From positions 124,001 through 188,000 of the IMG/VR virus record IMGVR_UViG_3300050034_000187: a stretch of DNA of 64,000 nt; one strand, given 5' to 3'. The DNA comes from a virus. The notes under the pieces are model-generated. The model saw only the letters and a list, made by a program, of their open reading frames with translations. It was not told where the DNA came from and did no database searches. The position numbers and the translations under genes are program-made. Shown piece by piece: positions 45,400-53,909 of the stretch (the first letter of the stretch is position 1; the number at the start of each line of letters is the position of its first letter).

Positions 45400-45654
45400 A
45401 TGAAATTTAAAATTGGCGATATCTTGAAAATTGAAAGTACCGGAGTAATGGTCATGGTAGGAGAAGTGGTAGGGATGAGTAAATTTTCGTGCGGAGCACC
45501 AGATAATGTTCTCTGTTACAAAATCAAAGTGTTCTTTCCATATGGCGCTGCATGGAATGTTCCAGTTAGCAAATCATTTTATAAACAATTCATAACCAAA
45601 ACAGTACATAAATTATCAAACGAAGAATATCTGCAATATGTGATGGAGCTATAA
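45400..45654 (+). CDS. Tail-family protein, MKFKIGD group (84 aa)
   Basis: MKFKIGDILKIESTGVMVMVGEVVGM, then AWNVPVSKSFY; tail LSNEEYLQYVMEL. Confidence 0.7.
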   Translation: MKFKIGDILKIESTGVMVMVGEVVGMSKFSCGAPDNVLCYKIKVFFPYGAAWNVPVSKSFYKQFITKTVHKLSNEEYLQYVMEL

Positions 45655-45656
45655 AA

Positions 45657-45899
45657 ATGAATGAATATGTTCCAAAAATCGGTGATGTATTTGACCTAAC
45701 TTTGGTAGATGACTATATTATTGAAATTAAGAGGATACCGCCAAATAGTATTGGATACAAGTGGATCAATTTAACTCGATCTGTTGAAAAAATTGAAAGT
45801 CATCTACCGCCCGTGGGAGTCTGGCGCACATGGATATCTAATCCAAGCTTTCATCTTTATAATGAAGAAGAGAAATTACAATATTTAATGGAGCAATAA
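45657..45899 (+). CDS. Tail-family protein, FHLYNEEEKLQ group (80 aa)
   Basis: MNEYVPKIGDVFDLTLVDDYIIEIKRI; end FHLYNEEEKLQYLMEQ. Confidence 0.7.
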   Translation: MNEYVPKIGDVFDLTLVDDYIIEIKRIPPNSIGYKWINLTRSVEKIESHLPPVGVWRTWISNPSFHLYNEEEKLQYLMEQ

Positions 45900-45900
45900 T

Positions 45901-46170
45901 ATGGATGATGAATATAAAATTGGAGATTATGCAGTAATTCACACGCTGACGAAGACCTGTTTAATTGGAGTAGTAATTGAATTACATTATTGTGAGAATC
46001 TCGTTCATGGTCATGATGACGATGATGTTATTTATTTTAGAATAATTAATAATCTATGTAAGTATATCTGGATGGTGCCATATGATAAATCAAAATTAAA
46101 TGATTATGGCATCAGTTTTATCAGAAAGCCATCTAATGAAGAAGTTTTACAATACATTATGGAACAATGA
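45901..46170 (+). CDS. Tail-family protein, DEYKIGDY group (89 aa)
   Basis: MDDEYKIGDYAVIHTLTKTCLIGVVIELH, MVPYDKSKLNDYGISFIRK, tail PSNEEVLQYIMEQ. Close copy of 46425, a tandem duplication with 46180 in between. Confidence 0.7.
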   Translation: MDDEYKIGDYAVIHTLTKTCLIGVVIELHYCENLVHGHDDDDVIYFRIINNLCKYIWMVPYDKSKLNDYGISFIRKPSNEEVLQYIMEQ

Positions 46171-46179
46171 GGAGAACAT

Positions 46180-46422
46180 ATGAAACATACATTTCAAAGT
46201 GGAGATATTTTTGAATTTTCAACAAAGGATTATCACTTTATTGTTAAAGTTGAATCAATTGATATCTCTTCGGAAGAACTAGAAATAACTTATCGAAATA
46301 CAACTACCGGGTTAACTGGGAATGAGCAAGGAGGTTTTAAAACCCTTGCACTCTGGGAAGAATCATTGGATTTTCATCTTTATAATGACGAAGAAAAAAT
46401 GCAATATATTATGGAGCAATAA
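46180..46422 (+). CDS. Tail-family protein, FHLYNDEEKMQ group (80 aa)
   Basis: MKHTFQSGDIFEFSTKDYHFIVKVESI; end FHLYNDEEKMQYIMEQ. Own GAGGAGAA ribosome binding site after a nine-base gap; the same gap sequence precedes 46689. Confidence 0.7.
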   Translation: MKHTFQSGDIFEFSTKDYHFIVKVESIDISSEELEITYRNTTTGLTGNEQGGFKTLALWEESLDFHLYNDEEKMQYIMEQ

Positions 46423-46424
46423 AC

Positions 46425-46679
46425 ATGGATGATGAATATCAAATTGGGGATTATGCAGAAATTCACACGATGGGGCAGAATTGTTTAATCGGAATAGTAA
46501 CCGAATTACATGACGAGGCATTTTCTGGAGAGGATGTTATTACTTTCACCATAATTGATAATACTCCTTATAAGGAATGGCTGGTTCCTTATAACAAATC
46601 AAAATTAAATTATTATGCTACGAGTTTTATCAGAAAGCTATCTAATGAAGAAGTTTTACAATACATTATGGAACAATGA
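46425..46679 (+). CDS. Tail-family protein, DEYKIGDY group (84 aa)
   Basis: MDDEYQIGDYAEIHTMGQNCLIGIVTELHD, LVPYNKSKLNYYATSFIRK, tail LSNEEVLQYIMEQ. Near-duplicate of 45901. Confidence 0.7.
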   Translation: MDDEYQIGDYAEIHTMGQNCLIGIVTELHDEAFSGEDVITFTIIDNTPYKEWLVPYNKSKLNYYATSFIRKLSNEEVLQYIMEQ

Positions 46680-46688
46680 GGAGAACAT

Positions 46689-46937
46689 ATGAAATTTAAA
46701 ATTGGAGAATATTTAAAAATTGTTTTGGAAGTTGATGCTAATACTCAACCGTTATTAGGAAAAATTACAGACACCAATAGTTCTATCAATTCTGGAATAC
46801 CTGTAGCTGTTTGCCAGATCATAAGTGGGAGAACTTATTTTATTCCTCACAATCGCAAAAAATGGTATCCTTATAACATTCTGTCGATTGAGAGATTGTC
46901 TGATGAAGAAGCAATGCAATGGAAAATGGAGTTATAA
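46689..46937 (+). CDS. Tail-family protein, MKFKIGE group (82 aa)
   Basis: MKFKIGEYLKIVLEVDANTQPLLGKITD, YFIPHNRKKWYPYN, tail LSDEEAMQWKMEL. TAATG overlap with the next gene. Confidence 0.7.
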   Translation: MKFKIGEYLKIVLEVDANTQPLLGKITDTNSSINSGIPVAVCQIISGRTYFIPHNRKKWYPYNILSIERLSDEEAMQWKMEL

Positions 46938-47395
46938 TGTTTTTACCAAATCAATATGTTAAAATTATTCCAGATAAAATATCTTGCTGTTTCTGGAAAT
47001 ATGCATTATTTACTGGATATTCCAGACAAAATGGAAAACCCCAACTACAACTACCAGATGGACGAAGTTTTGAAGCAGATGATACTTGCATGGGCCATCT
47101 TACTCCAGAAGAGGCATCTCAATGGATGTTCGAGTTTCAATGCATTGATTACATCTATGACAATGTTGGAGAAAAGATTCATACTAATGATTATATAAAA
47201 TATGTTAATAGATCAAGTGGGAAACAAAGCTTTGGGATAGTTACTTCCTTTGATTTTCCAACATTATTTATTAAAGATTTAATTCATAAAGAAAATACAT
47301 ATTCGGAATTCGAAAAGTATGTTTATATATATTCACAAGAATATGTTGGTAAATCATGCGAAGAAGATTATGTACAATGGATGATGGAGCAATGA
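46937..47395 (+). CDS. Tail-family double protein (152 aa)
   Basis: First unit MFLPNQYVKIIPDKISC... ends in LTPEEASQWMFEF, a recognisable but stop-less tail, and runs on into a second unit QCIDYIYDNVGEKIHTNDYIKYVNRSSGKQSFGIV with tail SCEEDYVQWMMEQ. The clearest fusion of two family members: the tail of the first unit remains in the middle of the chain. Confidence 0.75.
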   Translation: MFLPNQYVKIIPDKISCCFWKYALFTGYSRQNGKPQLQLPDGRSFEADDTCMGHLTPEEASQWMFEFQCIDYIYDNVGEKIHTNDYIKYVNRSSGKQSFGIVTSFDFPTLFIKDLIHKENTYSEFEKYVYIYSQEYVGKSCEEDYVQWMMEQ

Positions 47396-47785
47396 TCATA
47401 GACGTTTGACTACAATAGTCGAGCGTCTTTTCTTTTTTTGTATAAGTAAGTTTAATGATGTAGCAGGACCACAAATGAGATTGGTATTTCGAGTAGCTAA
47501 TATCTTGAAAATTCTATTAAACTTTGAAAATTCCTCATGCAAAAATATATTAATGGGCAATAGTTTGTTACTTTCAAACCACCATCGTTCTCCAAGTTCC
47601 AAAAATTCCTTCTGCTCTTCTTTGGAAGTTAACAACCCAAAATCATATACGCACGTTATGGTTTGATCATAATGCTGAATAATTCCTACAATCTCTTCAT
47701 CTTCCTTTTCTCCATATACTATAATAGATAAGAAAGGATATTTTTCGGAAAGTGCTGTATGTAACTGTTCTATATTTCTTGACAA
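47396..47785 (-). CDS. Hypothetical protein (129 aa), minus strand
   Basis: Convergent with the tail-family cluster; its stop abuts the previous gene's stop. IEQLHTALSEKYPFLSIIVYGEKEDEEIVGIIQHYDQTITCVYDFG looks like a small alpha/beta fold; it ends in a very basic tail (LIQKKKRRSTIVVKRL). A late-type TATAAATA lies upstream. Function unknown, possibly nucleic-acid binding. Confidence 0.65.
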   Translation of the reverse strand: MSRNIEQLHTALSEKYPFLSIIVYGEKEDEEIVGIIQHYDQTITCVYDFGLLTSKEEQKEFLELGERWWFESNKLLPINIFLHEEFSKFNRIFKILATRNTNLICGPATSLNLLIQKKKRRSTIVVKRL

Positions 47786-47807
47786 TATATTATTCCTATT
47801 TCATATC

Positions 47808-47815
47808 TATTTATA
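47808..47815 (-). promoter_or_regulatory. Late-type promoter TATAAATA (minus strand)
   Basis: Exact T4 late consensus on the minus strand, 22 bases before the start of the gene at 47785. Confidence 0.55.
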
Positions 47816-48060
47816 TAATTATTTTTTGGACGAGTATCATTTTAAGCTATGGGCTGGTTATATTAAAAGCACTATATCTTGTGTAGTAAATTATCATAGA
47901 CAACTAGGTGCGACATGTTTTTCGTATAGATCTTTACGGGTTTCCTGTCACGCTCTTGATAAATATATACATGGAAATTAAAAGCTATTTCGAGTGGTAT
48001 CATTTACGAGCTATATTCCCATCATCAGAATCAAGTTATTCGTTTAAGGAAGAGAGTATA
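47816..48060 (+). other. Divergent intergenic region
   Basis: Lies between two late-promoter genes facing away from each other. A partial repeat is visible: CGAGTATCATTTTAAGCTAT (near 47832) and CGAGTGGTATCATTTACGAGCTAT (split around 47993) share most bases. GATAAATA at 47958-47965 is the plus-strand late box. No gene was found. Confidence 0.45.
47958..47965 (+). promoter_or_regulatory. Late-type promoter GATAAATA
   Basis: GATAAATATATAC, about 96 bases before the ATG at 48061; an intermediate ATG at 47971 in the same frame is directly behind it. Confidence 0.5.
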
Positions 48061-48744
48061 ATGTATACAAATCCAATCAAGTTATATAGTGGTGTTGATA
48101 ATCCAATTAAGGTTCGATGCCTTGATTCCGAGCAAAAAAGAGTTAATGTTTCTAATATGACTATACAACTGAATATATTCGAATCAGAAACAAATAATGT
48201 ATTAGCTACTTCTAATGCTTCTTCTATTGATAATGCAAATGGTAAAATATTATCTCAATTCAATTCGAATCAGTTAGAAGGTTTGGATTTTGGTGATTAT
48301 GAAATTGCCATGACTTCTCAAGATATTAATGGGAATATATATCCAATTTATATGGATGATAATTATACTTCCCGATTACCTCTTACATTATTACGAGGTC
48401 CAGTAAATGCAAATTCTGAACCAATAGATTTATTGTGGACAAATAATGATAATTCTGGAGTAACTTCACAATACGTCAATTTGAGTGATAGGCCGATACT
48501 TAGTACTTTGGCAACGGCATGCTTAAATTTAAATAGTTATAGCGGGAATGTGGTTGCGCAAGGATCAATTATTACTACGCCTTCCGAAACAGATTTTGCA
48601 AATATTTCGTATGTAAATTATAGTAATACATCTGGATTAGTTTTTCAAAATGTGGAAGGATCATATGGAACGATTAGATTTTTATTGGATGCTGCTATAG
48701 GGAACGCCAATTCATATATTTTAGGCGGGAATGTACGAATCTAA
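48061..48744 (+). CDS. Probable virion structural protein (227 aa)
   Basis: ATG at 48061 after AAGGAAGAGAG; an in-frame ATG at 47971 would add 30 residues. MYTNPIKLYSGVDNPIKVRCLDSEQKRVNVSNMTIQLNIFE reads as an immunoglobulin-like beta domain, followed by a long Asn/Ser-rich beta region (FANISYVNYSNTSGLVFQ). Late-type promoter upstream. Composition and promoter suit a tail or capsid decoration protein; the exact part is unknown. Confidence 0.6.
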   Translation: MYTNPIKLYSGVDNPIKVRCLDSEQKRVNVSNMTIQLNIFESETNNVLATSNASSIDNANGKILSQFNSNQLEGLDFGDYEIAMTSQDINGNIYPIYMDDNYTSRLPLTLLRGPVNANSEPIDLLWTNNDNSGVTSQYVNLSDRPILSTLATACLNLNSYSGNVVAQGSIITTPSETDFANISYVNYSNTSGLVFQNVEGSYGTIRFLLDAAIGNANSYILGGNVRI

Positions 48745-48751
48745 TTAACAT

Positions 48752-48780
48752 TTGAATTTCCATTTTTTGCTTGCTATGAT
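48752..48780 (+). promoter_or_regulatory. Promoter giving a leaderless primase mRNA
   Basis: TTGAAT (48752-48757), 17-base spacer, TATGAT (48775-48780) with extended TGC; the ATG at 48787 is six bases downstream. Confidence 0.65.
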
Positions 48781-48786
48781 TAATTC

Positions 48787-49776
48787 ATGAATGAGATATT
48801 GCAAGCAGTTTATGATAAATGGATGATGACTTCGAAAGTAAAAACCAGCCAAGGCGGTTGGTTATGCCGAAATGCAGTATGCTGTATACATAGGGGAGAA
48901 TCGCAAGATAAGAGGGGTAGGGGCAATTTAAAGATAGAGGGTGATAGAATCTCCACCAATTGCTTTAACTGTGGCTTCAAGGCATCTTATACGATTGGGC
49001 GATCCATTTATCCAAAGTTTGAGAACTTCCTTTCTTGGCTTGGTTTTGGGTCTAGAGAAATTGAGCAATTTAAATTAATTGCATTTAAAAATAAAACAGT
49101 ATCCAATCATTCAATTGAAAAAGTTATTCATCCAACTATTCCAATGGATATTCCAGATGTATTCCAAATAAGCAACGATTCTCGTTTTCTAGAATATCTA
49201 AAATCCAGAAGAATTGATAAAAATATATATCCATTTTTAGGAAGCAATAACGTTCGTTATAAAAATAGAATTATTATTCCATTTATACAGAATGATATTA
49301 TTATTGGATTTAGTGCTAGAAGTATAGATGAAAATAATCCAAATAGATTCATAATGAAAAAAAATGGAGAATATGTTTTTGGAATGGATTTTGTTAAACC
49401 AGAACATCACTGGGTAATTGTAACCGAGGGATTATTTAATGCATTAAGTGTTAAGGGATTAGCTGTTTTACATAATGTAATAAGTGAAGAGCAAGGTGAG
49501 ATGATTCATGATTTAGGAAAAAGAATAATTGTAGTTCCTGATTATGATAAAACTGGTCTATCAAAAAAAGAAGGAAGTCTTATTAGTACCGCAAAAGATT
49601 ATGGTTGGGATGTTTCTTTTCCAGATTGGGAATGCGATGATATCAATGAAGCACACATAAAATATGGACCGTTATATGTTGTTTCTATGATATTGAAACA
49701 TGCCACGCACAATGAACTTAAAATATATCAGGAACAAGCTTACAGACTTAATAAAGTAAAAACTAGGAGATTTTAA
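48787..49776 (+). CDS. 61: DNA primase, T4 gp61-like
   Basis: 329 residues (T4 gp61: 342). N-terminal zinc-binding part with CRNAVCCIHRG and CFNCGF, and a Toprim domain with VTEGLFNAL (Glu near 214) and VVPDYDKTG (Asp-x-Asp near 250). It makes RNA primers for the lagging strand with the helicase encoded next, which it overlaps by one base (TAATG). No ribosome binding site. Confidence 0.9.
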   Translation: MNEILQAVYDKWMMTSKVKTSQGGWLCRNAVCCIHRGESQDKRGRGNLKIEGDRISTNCFNCGFKASYTIGRSIYPKFENFLSWLGFGSREIEQFKLIAFKNKTVSNHSIEKVIHPTIPMDIPDVFQISNDSRFLEYLKSRRIDKNIYPFLGSNNVRYKNRIIIPFIQNDIIIGFSARSIDENNPNRFIMKKNGEYVFGMDFVKPEHHWVIVTEGLFNALSVKGLAVLHNVISEEQGEMIHDLGKRIIVVPDYDKTGLSKKEGSLISTAKDYGWDVSFPDWECDDINEAHIKYGPLYVVSMILKHATHNELKIYQEQAYRLNKVKTRRF

Positions 49777-51128
49777 TGGAATTTGATACAAAGGTGCAGC
49801 AATTATTTTTGGAATTTATGGTGTCAACTCCGGCATTATATACGCGAGTACAAAATATTTTTAATCCAGATAACTTTGATAAAAGTTTAAAAGTGGCAGC
49901 AGAATTCATCCAAGCTCACGCAGAACAATATTCTGGTTTACCTAAATTTGAACAGTTGAATGCTGTTACTTCTGGGAATTTTATTGAGGTAAGCGGGATT
50001 AATGATAGCCAAGAAGAATGGTTCTTTGAGAACTTTGAAAAATTTACAAGACAACAAGAACTATCTTCTGCAATTAGAAAAAGCATCGACCTATTAGAAA
50101 AGGGAGAGTTTGATCCAGTTGAAAAGCTTATTAAAGATGCCGTTCAAATCGGTCTTACTAGAGATTTAGGTATTAGCTATCATGAAGATCCGCGTGCTCG
50201 ACTACTTAAATTGCGAGATTCAAACGGCCAACAAAGTACTGGATGGAAAACTTTTGATACTTTTTTATTTGGCGGAATGTCCAGAGGAGAACTTCATATT
50301 TTTTCTGCTCCATCGGGTGGCGGCAAAAGCTTAGCTCTTCAAAATCTTGCATTGAATTGGGCAGAGATGGGATTGAATGGTATCTATATTAGTTTGGAGC
50401 TATCTCAAGAATTAGTTGCTTTTCGCATTGATTCAATGTTAACTGGATATTCCAGTAAAGAGATTTTCAAGAATCTAGATGACGTTGAATTAAAAGTGAA
50501 GTTTGCTGGAAAGAAGCAAGGCAAACTTAAAATTAAGTATATGCCGTCTAGTAGTAATACCAATGCTATCAGGGCATATATTAAAGAATTAAAAATTAAG
50601 GAGCAATTCCGTCCAGATTTTATTATGGTAGATTATCTTGGATTAGTTATGCCGTCTGGTTGTAAAGTTGATCCATCTAACATGTTCATGCGAGATAAGT
50701 ACACTTCGGAAGAACTTAGAAATATTGCTATGGAAGAAGATGCAATTCTTTGTACTGCTGCTCAGATTAATCGAGATGGAATTGATGCAAGTGAATTTTC
50801 TCAATCTCAAATTTCAGGAGGATTATCACAAATTTTCTCATGTGATAGCCTAATGGGAATTTATCAAACAAAGGCAATGAGAGAAGCCGGAGAGATGCAA
50901 TTTCAATTCCTCAAAACTCGCAATAGTTCTGGAGTAGGAAGTAAATTGGATATGGCATATAATATAGATTCCATGCGAATTTCTGACCTAGAAGGTGGTA
51001 GTAGAATGGGCAATGGAATGACTGGTTCTAATGTATTAGCTCAAATTAAGAATACAAATCAAGCATCTAAAAGTGCTCCGGATATGAAAGCACAATTATC
51101 TGCTTTGATGAATAAGGTGAAATCATGA
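49776..51128 (+). CDS. 41: Replicative DNA helicase, T4 gp41/DnaB-like
   Basis: 450 residues (T4 gp41: 475). RecA-type core with Walker A APSGGGKS (about 177-184), IYISLELSQELVAFRIDSM, Walker B DFIMVDYLGL (about 281-290) and CTAAQINRDG (motif H3). The N-terminal domain is about 150 residues. Ring helicase that unwinds the fork; forms the primosome with the primase. Ends in an ATGA overlap with a tail-family gene. Confidence 0.93.
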   Translation: MEFDTKVQQLFLEFMVSTPALYTRVQNIFNPDNFDKSLKVAAEFIQAHAEQYSGLPKFEQLNAVTSGNFIEVSGINDSQEEWFFENFEKFTRQQELSSAIRKSIDLLEKGEFDPVEKLIKDAVQIGLTRDLGISYHEDPRARLLKLRDSNGQQSTGWKTFDTFLFGGMSRGELHIFSAPSGGGKSLALQNLALNWAEMGLNGIYISLELSQELVAFRIDSMLTGYSSKEIFKNLDDVELKVKFAGKKQGKLKIKYMPSSSNTNAIRAYIKELKIKEQFRPDFIMVDYLGLVMPSGCKVDPSNMFMRDKYTSEELRNIAMEEDAILCTAAQINRDGIDASEFSQSQISGGLSQIFSCDSLMGIYQTKAMREAGEMQFQFLKTRNSSGVGSKLDMAYNIDSMRISDLEGGSRMGNGMTGSNVLAQIKNTNQASKSAPDMKAQLSALMNKVKS

Positions 51129-51364
51129 TCTTAAAAGAAGGTGATTATATTTGGATAGAATGGAATGAAGATATAAATTATGATATTTTGGGCAAGAGAA
51201 CTTTATTTCGCTGTTCTCTTGCCATCGATAGTTTAATGTATTGTGAAAGTGGAAGTATTGCGGCAATGAATGTCAGCATAGATACCGAAGAAAAATCATA
51301 CATGTATTCCGCAATATATCCAGCAACAGACGAGGAAGTTATTCAATGGAAAATGGAGCAATAA
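51125..51364 (+). CDS. Tail-family protein (79 aa)
   Basis: MILKEGDYIWIEWNEDINYDILGKRTLFRC; tail ATDEEVIQWKMEQ. Coupled to the helicase gene by an ATGA overlap. Confidence 0.7.
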   Translation: MILKEGDYIWIEWNEDINYDILGKRTLFRCSLAIDSLMYCESGSIAAMNVSIDTEEKSYMYSAIYPATDEEVIQWKMEQ

Positions 51365-51621
51365 ATAATGATTCAATAGAATTCAAGGTAGGCGATAAAG
51401 TTATCATCTATTTTTCAAAATTAGCAAGAAGTCAAACCTTGCCGTTTTTATGGGAATGTATAGAATTAAAAAATATTGTTACCATGCTATGCACCTCCGG
51501 GAATTTACATAATAAACTTATGATTCCAAGGTTTTATAAAGATCTTGAATATTATCCAATGTACACAGATATTCATATAGCATCTGATGAAGAGATCCTA
51601 CAAATACAAATGGAACTTTAA
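51346..51621 (+). CDS. Tail-family protein starting inside the previous tail (91 aa)
   Basis: The only useful ATG (51346) lies in the tail codons of the preceding gene in another frame (CAATGGAAAATGGAG), with GAGGAAG from the preceding EE codons as ribosome binding site. The ATG just after the previous stop is closed after three codons. Product MENGAINNDSIEFKVGDKVIIYF..., tail ASDEEILQIQMEL. Confidence 0.65.
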   Translation: MENGAINNDSIEFKVGDKVIIYFSKLARSQTLPFLWECIELKNIVTMLCTSGNLHNKLMIPRFYKDLEYYPMYTDIHIASDEEILQIQMEL

Positions 51622-53153
51622 TATACTTGCGATTTGATTACTTTAAATTCTCCATTCGATAATTTTTGTACAATTTGGATTTCCTTCTTATTTCCCTGAA
51701 TATTTGGATATTTTGTGCTATATGCAAATCTTGCTTTGCATTCTCCCAATGTTAGAGGATTTTCTGTATCACTTGCCCAAATCCATTTTGGATTATTAAC
51801 ATCAACATATCTTACTCGAAGCAAATATTCTTTATTTCCATATCTTCGGAGTATGTTTTTCGTTTGAAGTATATCAATTCTTCCAGTCATAAATTTCACA
51901 TATGTTCCATATAGTTCATTATTTTTGGATGGCAAAGAAGCAAGCATTGCTCCCCATTTTTTGAGATATTCTTTTTTATTCATGTCTGGAGATAATGCAA
52001 CATTCAATGTAACAATATATTTGGTCAAAGTGAATAATAATTTATCTAATCCTTGCTGTAACCAGTTTCCTCCCGGCGCTCGAAATTCTACATAATTTGC
52101 ATCTTCTGCATGTTCCAAATTAATGCTATTTCCATGATTTTCTGCACCAAATAAAGATTTTGCATATTCATTCATTGTTTCATCAAACCCGCTTTTCGCC
52201 ACATTTAAAAACTTTTCAGAGGCGGCGCGATGATGTATTAATGCGGTTTTAATTTTATCAAATGACGATTGGCAATAATGATTACTAGCTCTAGAAAATT
52301 GATCTAGAATATATTTGTCTCCGGATAATAAACACAATTTAATATAATTTAAATTCTTTAAATTTTTTCCTTTAATGGAAACGTTCATATGAAGTCCGGT
52401 GCTATTATCGGTTTTACATCCATAATCCTTCATCCAAGCAAGTATATTTTTTAAATGTATAATCATCTTTTCAGTTGGCATTGGAGGAGAAACTAATTCC
52501 AAACCAATATAATCATAATCCGCAGTCATAGAAGTATCTGGTTCTAGTGCGTACTCATTGGCGGTTCTTTTTACCCCATGATATTCAGTTCCATAATTGA
52601 CTTTAATTCCTATTTTTTGAATATCCTTTGCAATTTTCTTAATACATCCAGCATAATCTCGAATCGTCGGCATATCCATGCCCTGATTTTTTATAAAATC
52701 TGTAAATGTTTTAATACCTTCCCATTTTAAATATTTCTTTTCATGATCTGCATCATCATGATCTTCAATCCAAATTGAAATCCAATCTTTTCTAACATGA
52801 TTTTTATCAGCATTTGATAAATTATTCAAGGACTCATTAAATTCATCATCTGATATATCTTCGGGTGATATTTCTTCAACATAATTTTTATAAATTTCAT
52901 TTTCGTCATTATCAAACAAATCATCGGCGGTACTTTTTAAATAATCAATATATTGATCATGAAAATTTTTATACTCTTGCTTAGATATATGTGATTCCAC
53001 ATCAGAAATAAAATGAATATTAAAATCTGGAATTGGGGGACGAGGAATAATCATTTCGAATTCCATACCAACCAATGCAGGAATGTTTTTGGTTCTAGAC
53101 AATAATATATTTGGACTGGCTTTATATTCAATAAGAAAATCTTTAATCATCAT
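51618..53153 (-). CDS. Amidoligase-like protein (511 aa)
   Basis: Minus strand; the start has two ATGs in a row. IPALVGMEFEMIIP near the N-terminus, EPDTSMTADYDYIGLELVSPPMP (the 'E.D.S......EivtpP' element), TDNSTGLHMNVSI and YVEFRAPGG are the sequence landmarks of the putative amidoligase family, an ATP-dependent carboxylate-amine ligase with a glutamine-synthetase fold. An acidic insert (about 60-150) is unusual. Possible peptide or cell-wall modification; a virion role is suggested by the late-type promoter. Confidence 0.75.
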   Translation of the reverse strand: MMIKDFLIEYKASPNILLSRTKNIPALVGMEFEMIIPRPPIPDFNIHFISDVESHISKQEYKNFHDQYIDYLKSTADDLFDNDENEIYKNYVEEISPEDISDDEFNESLNNLSNADKNHVRKDWISIWIEDHDDADHEKKYLKWEGIKTFTDFIKNQGMDMPTIRDYAGCIKKIAKDIQKIGIKVNYGTEYHGVKRTANEYALEPDTSMTADYDYIGLELVSPPMPTEKMIIHLKNILAWMKDYGCKTDNSTGLHMNVSIKGKNLKNLNYIKLCLLSGDKYILDQFSRASNHYCQSSFDKIKTALIHHRAASEKFLNVAKSGFDETMNEYAKSLFGAENHGNSINLEHAEDANYVEFRAPGGNWLQQGLDKLLFTLTKYIVTLNVALSPDMNKKEYLKKWGAMLASLPSKNNELYGTYVKFMTGRIDILQTKNILRRYGNKEYLLRVRYVDVNNPKWIWASDTENPLTLGECKARFAYSTKYPNIQGNKKEIQIVQKLSNGEFKVIKSQVY

Positions 53154-53161
53154 GATAATAA

Positions 53162-53169
53162 TATTTATC
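53162..53169 (-). promoter_or_regulatory. Late-type promoter GATAAATA (minus strand)
   Basis: Plus-strand TATTTATC reads GATAAATA on the minus strand, eight bases before the amidoligase-like start. Confidence 0.5.
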
Positions 53170-53170
53170 C

Positions 53171-53199
53171 TTGACAGAAATTTTAATATCTGGTATTAT
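53171..53199 (+). promoter_or_regulatory. Sigma70-like promoter, back to back with a late promoter
   Basis: TTGACA (53171-53176), 17-base spacer, TATTAT (53194-53199) with extended TGG. It points away from the minus-strand late box at 53162. Confidence 0.8.
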
Positions 53200-53290
53200 T
53201 TGTTTGAACAGGTGTGGATGGATTAGAAGCATTATGAACATCTATGAGATGTTTGATGTTCAGCTAGACGCCAAACCTGTAAGGAGGAAT

Positions 53291-53539
53291 ATGTTTATCA
53301 CAATTATCATCTGTAATGCCATTTTAGCGATGTATGGGTTGCGGTTATCCTATAAGGCCCGGCATCCAAAACATATGCATACGTTTGATAGTACCAAGTG
53401 GGTCGCAGAGCAAAGTATCAAGCATTCCGAGCGCAGCCCATATACAGGGGAATGGCTTTCTTGTGGGAAAACTACGTACTATTCCAACGTATGTCTGACA
53501 TGTGGGGATAGAGTTGTAAAAGGGTCAAATTATGATTAA
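53291..53539 (+). CDS. Small membrane-anchored zinc-site protein (82 aa)
   Basis: ATG at 53291 directly after AAGGAGGAAT; an in-frame ATG at 53234 would add 19 residues and is nearer the promoter but has a poor site. One N-terminal membrane helix (MFITIIICNAILAMYGL), then SCGKTTYYSNVCLTCGD with three or four Cys for metal. Ends in an overlap with the next gene. Confidence 0.6.
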   Translation: MFITIIICNAILAMYGLRLSYKARHPKHMHTFDSTKWVAEQSIKHSERSPYTGEWLSCGKTTYYSNVCLTCGDRVVKGSNYD

Positions 53540-53723
53540 CTCCATAATTTTTGGCTCTATGATCCTCATTCTCGTTGCTATGAATCTCGCGTACCTCCAT
53601 CAAAAGTATGCCTATATTTGGAGTGTAGGTGGGGCAAGATGCGGGAGCGTGGTGCCGGATCATGCGAGAAATGCAAATGGAAAATGGAGAGATAACTATG
53701 AAATACATTCGAGCAAATTCTAA
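53532..53723 (+). CDS. Small membrane protein (63 aa)
   Basis: ATG overlaps the end of the previous gene. One hydrophobic helix (SIIFGSMILILVAMNLAYL) and a polar end. Its 3' part overlaps the next gene's start by 26 bases and covers DNA resembling a tail-family ending (AATGGAAAATGGAGAGATAA), so the natural end may have been changed by recombination. Confidence 0.5.
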   Translation: MINSIIFGSMILILVAMNLAYLHQKYAYIWSVGGARCGSVVPDHARNANGKWRDNYEIHSSKF

Positions 53724-53907
53724 TAATAAAGTGTTTAATTGTAAAAATTGTATTGGTGTGGATGGAAAAGCGGATATGAATATAGGATACACGGTGATTG
53801 TATCCAAAAATATTTTTGGATTGCAGAACTGCTCCTGTGTTACTGCAAATGAAAACATTATTGAAGTACCAGAAGAAGAAGTAATTCAATGGAAAATGGA
53901 GAAGTGA
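53698..53907 (+). CDS. Tail-family protein, cysteine subtype (69 aa)
   Basis: ATG at 53698 after GGAGAG. MKYIRANSNNKVFNCKNCIGVDG has the CxxCI(A/G) motif also found at 55292 and 55535, and a later CSC; a metal site is likely. Tail VPEEEVIQWKMEK. Confidence 0.7.
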   Translation: MKYIRANSNNKVFNCKNCIGVDGKADMNIGYTVIVSKNIFGLQNCSCVTANENIIEVPEEEVIQWKMEK

Positions 53908-53909
53908 AT

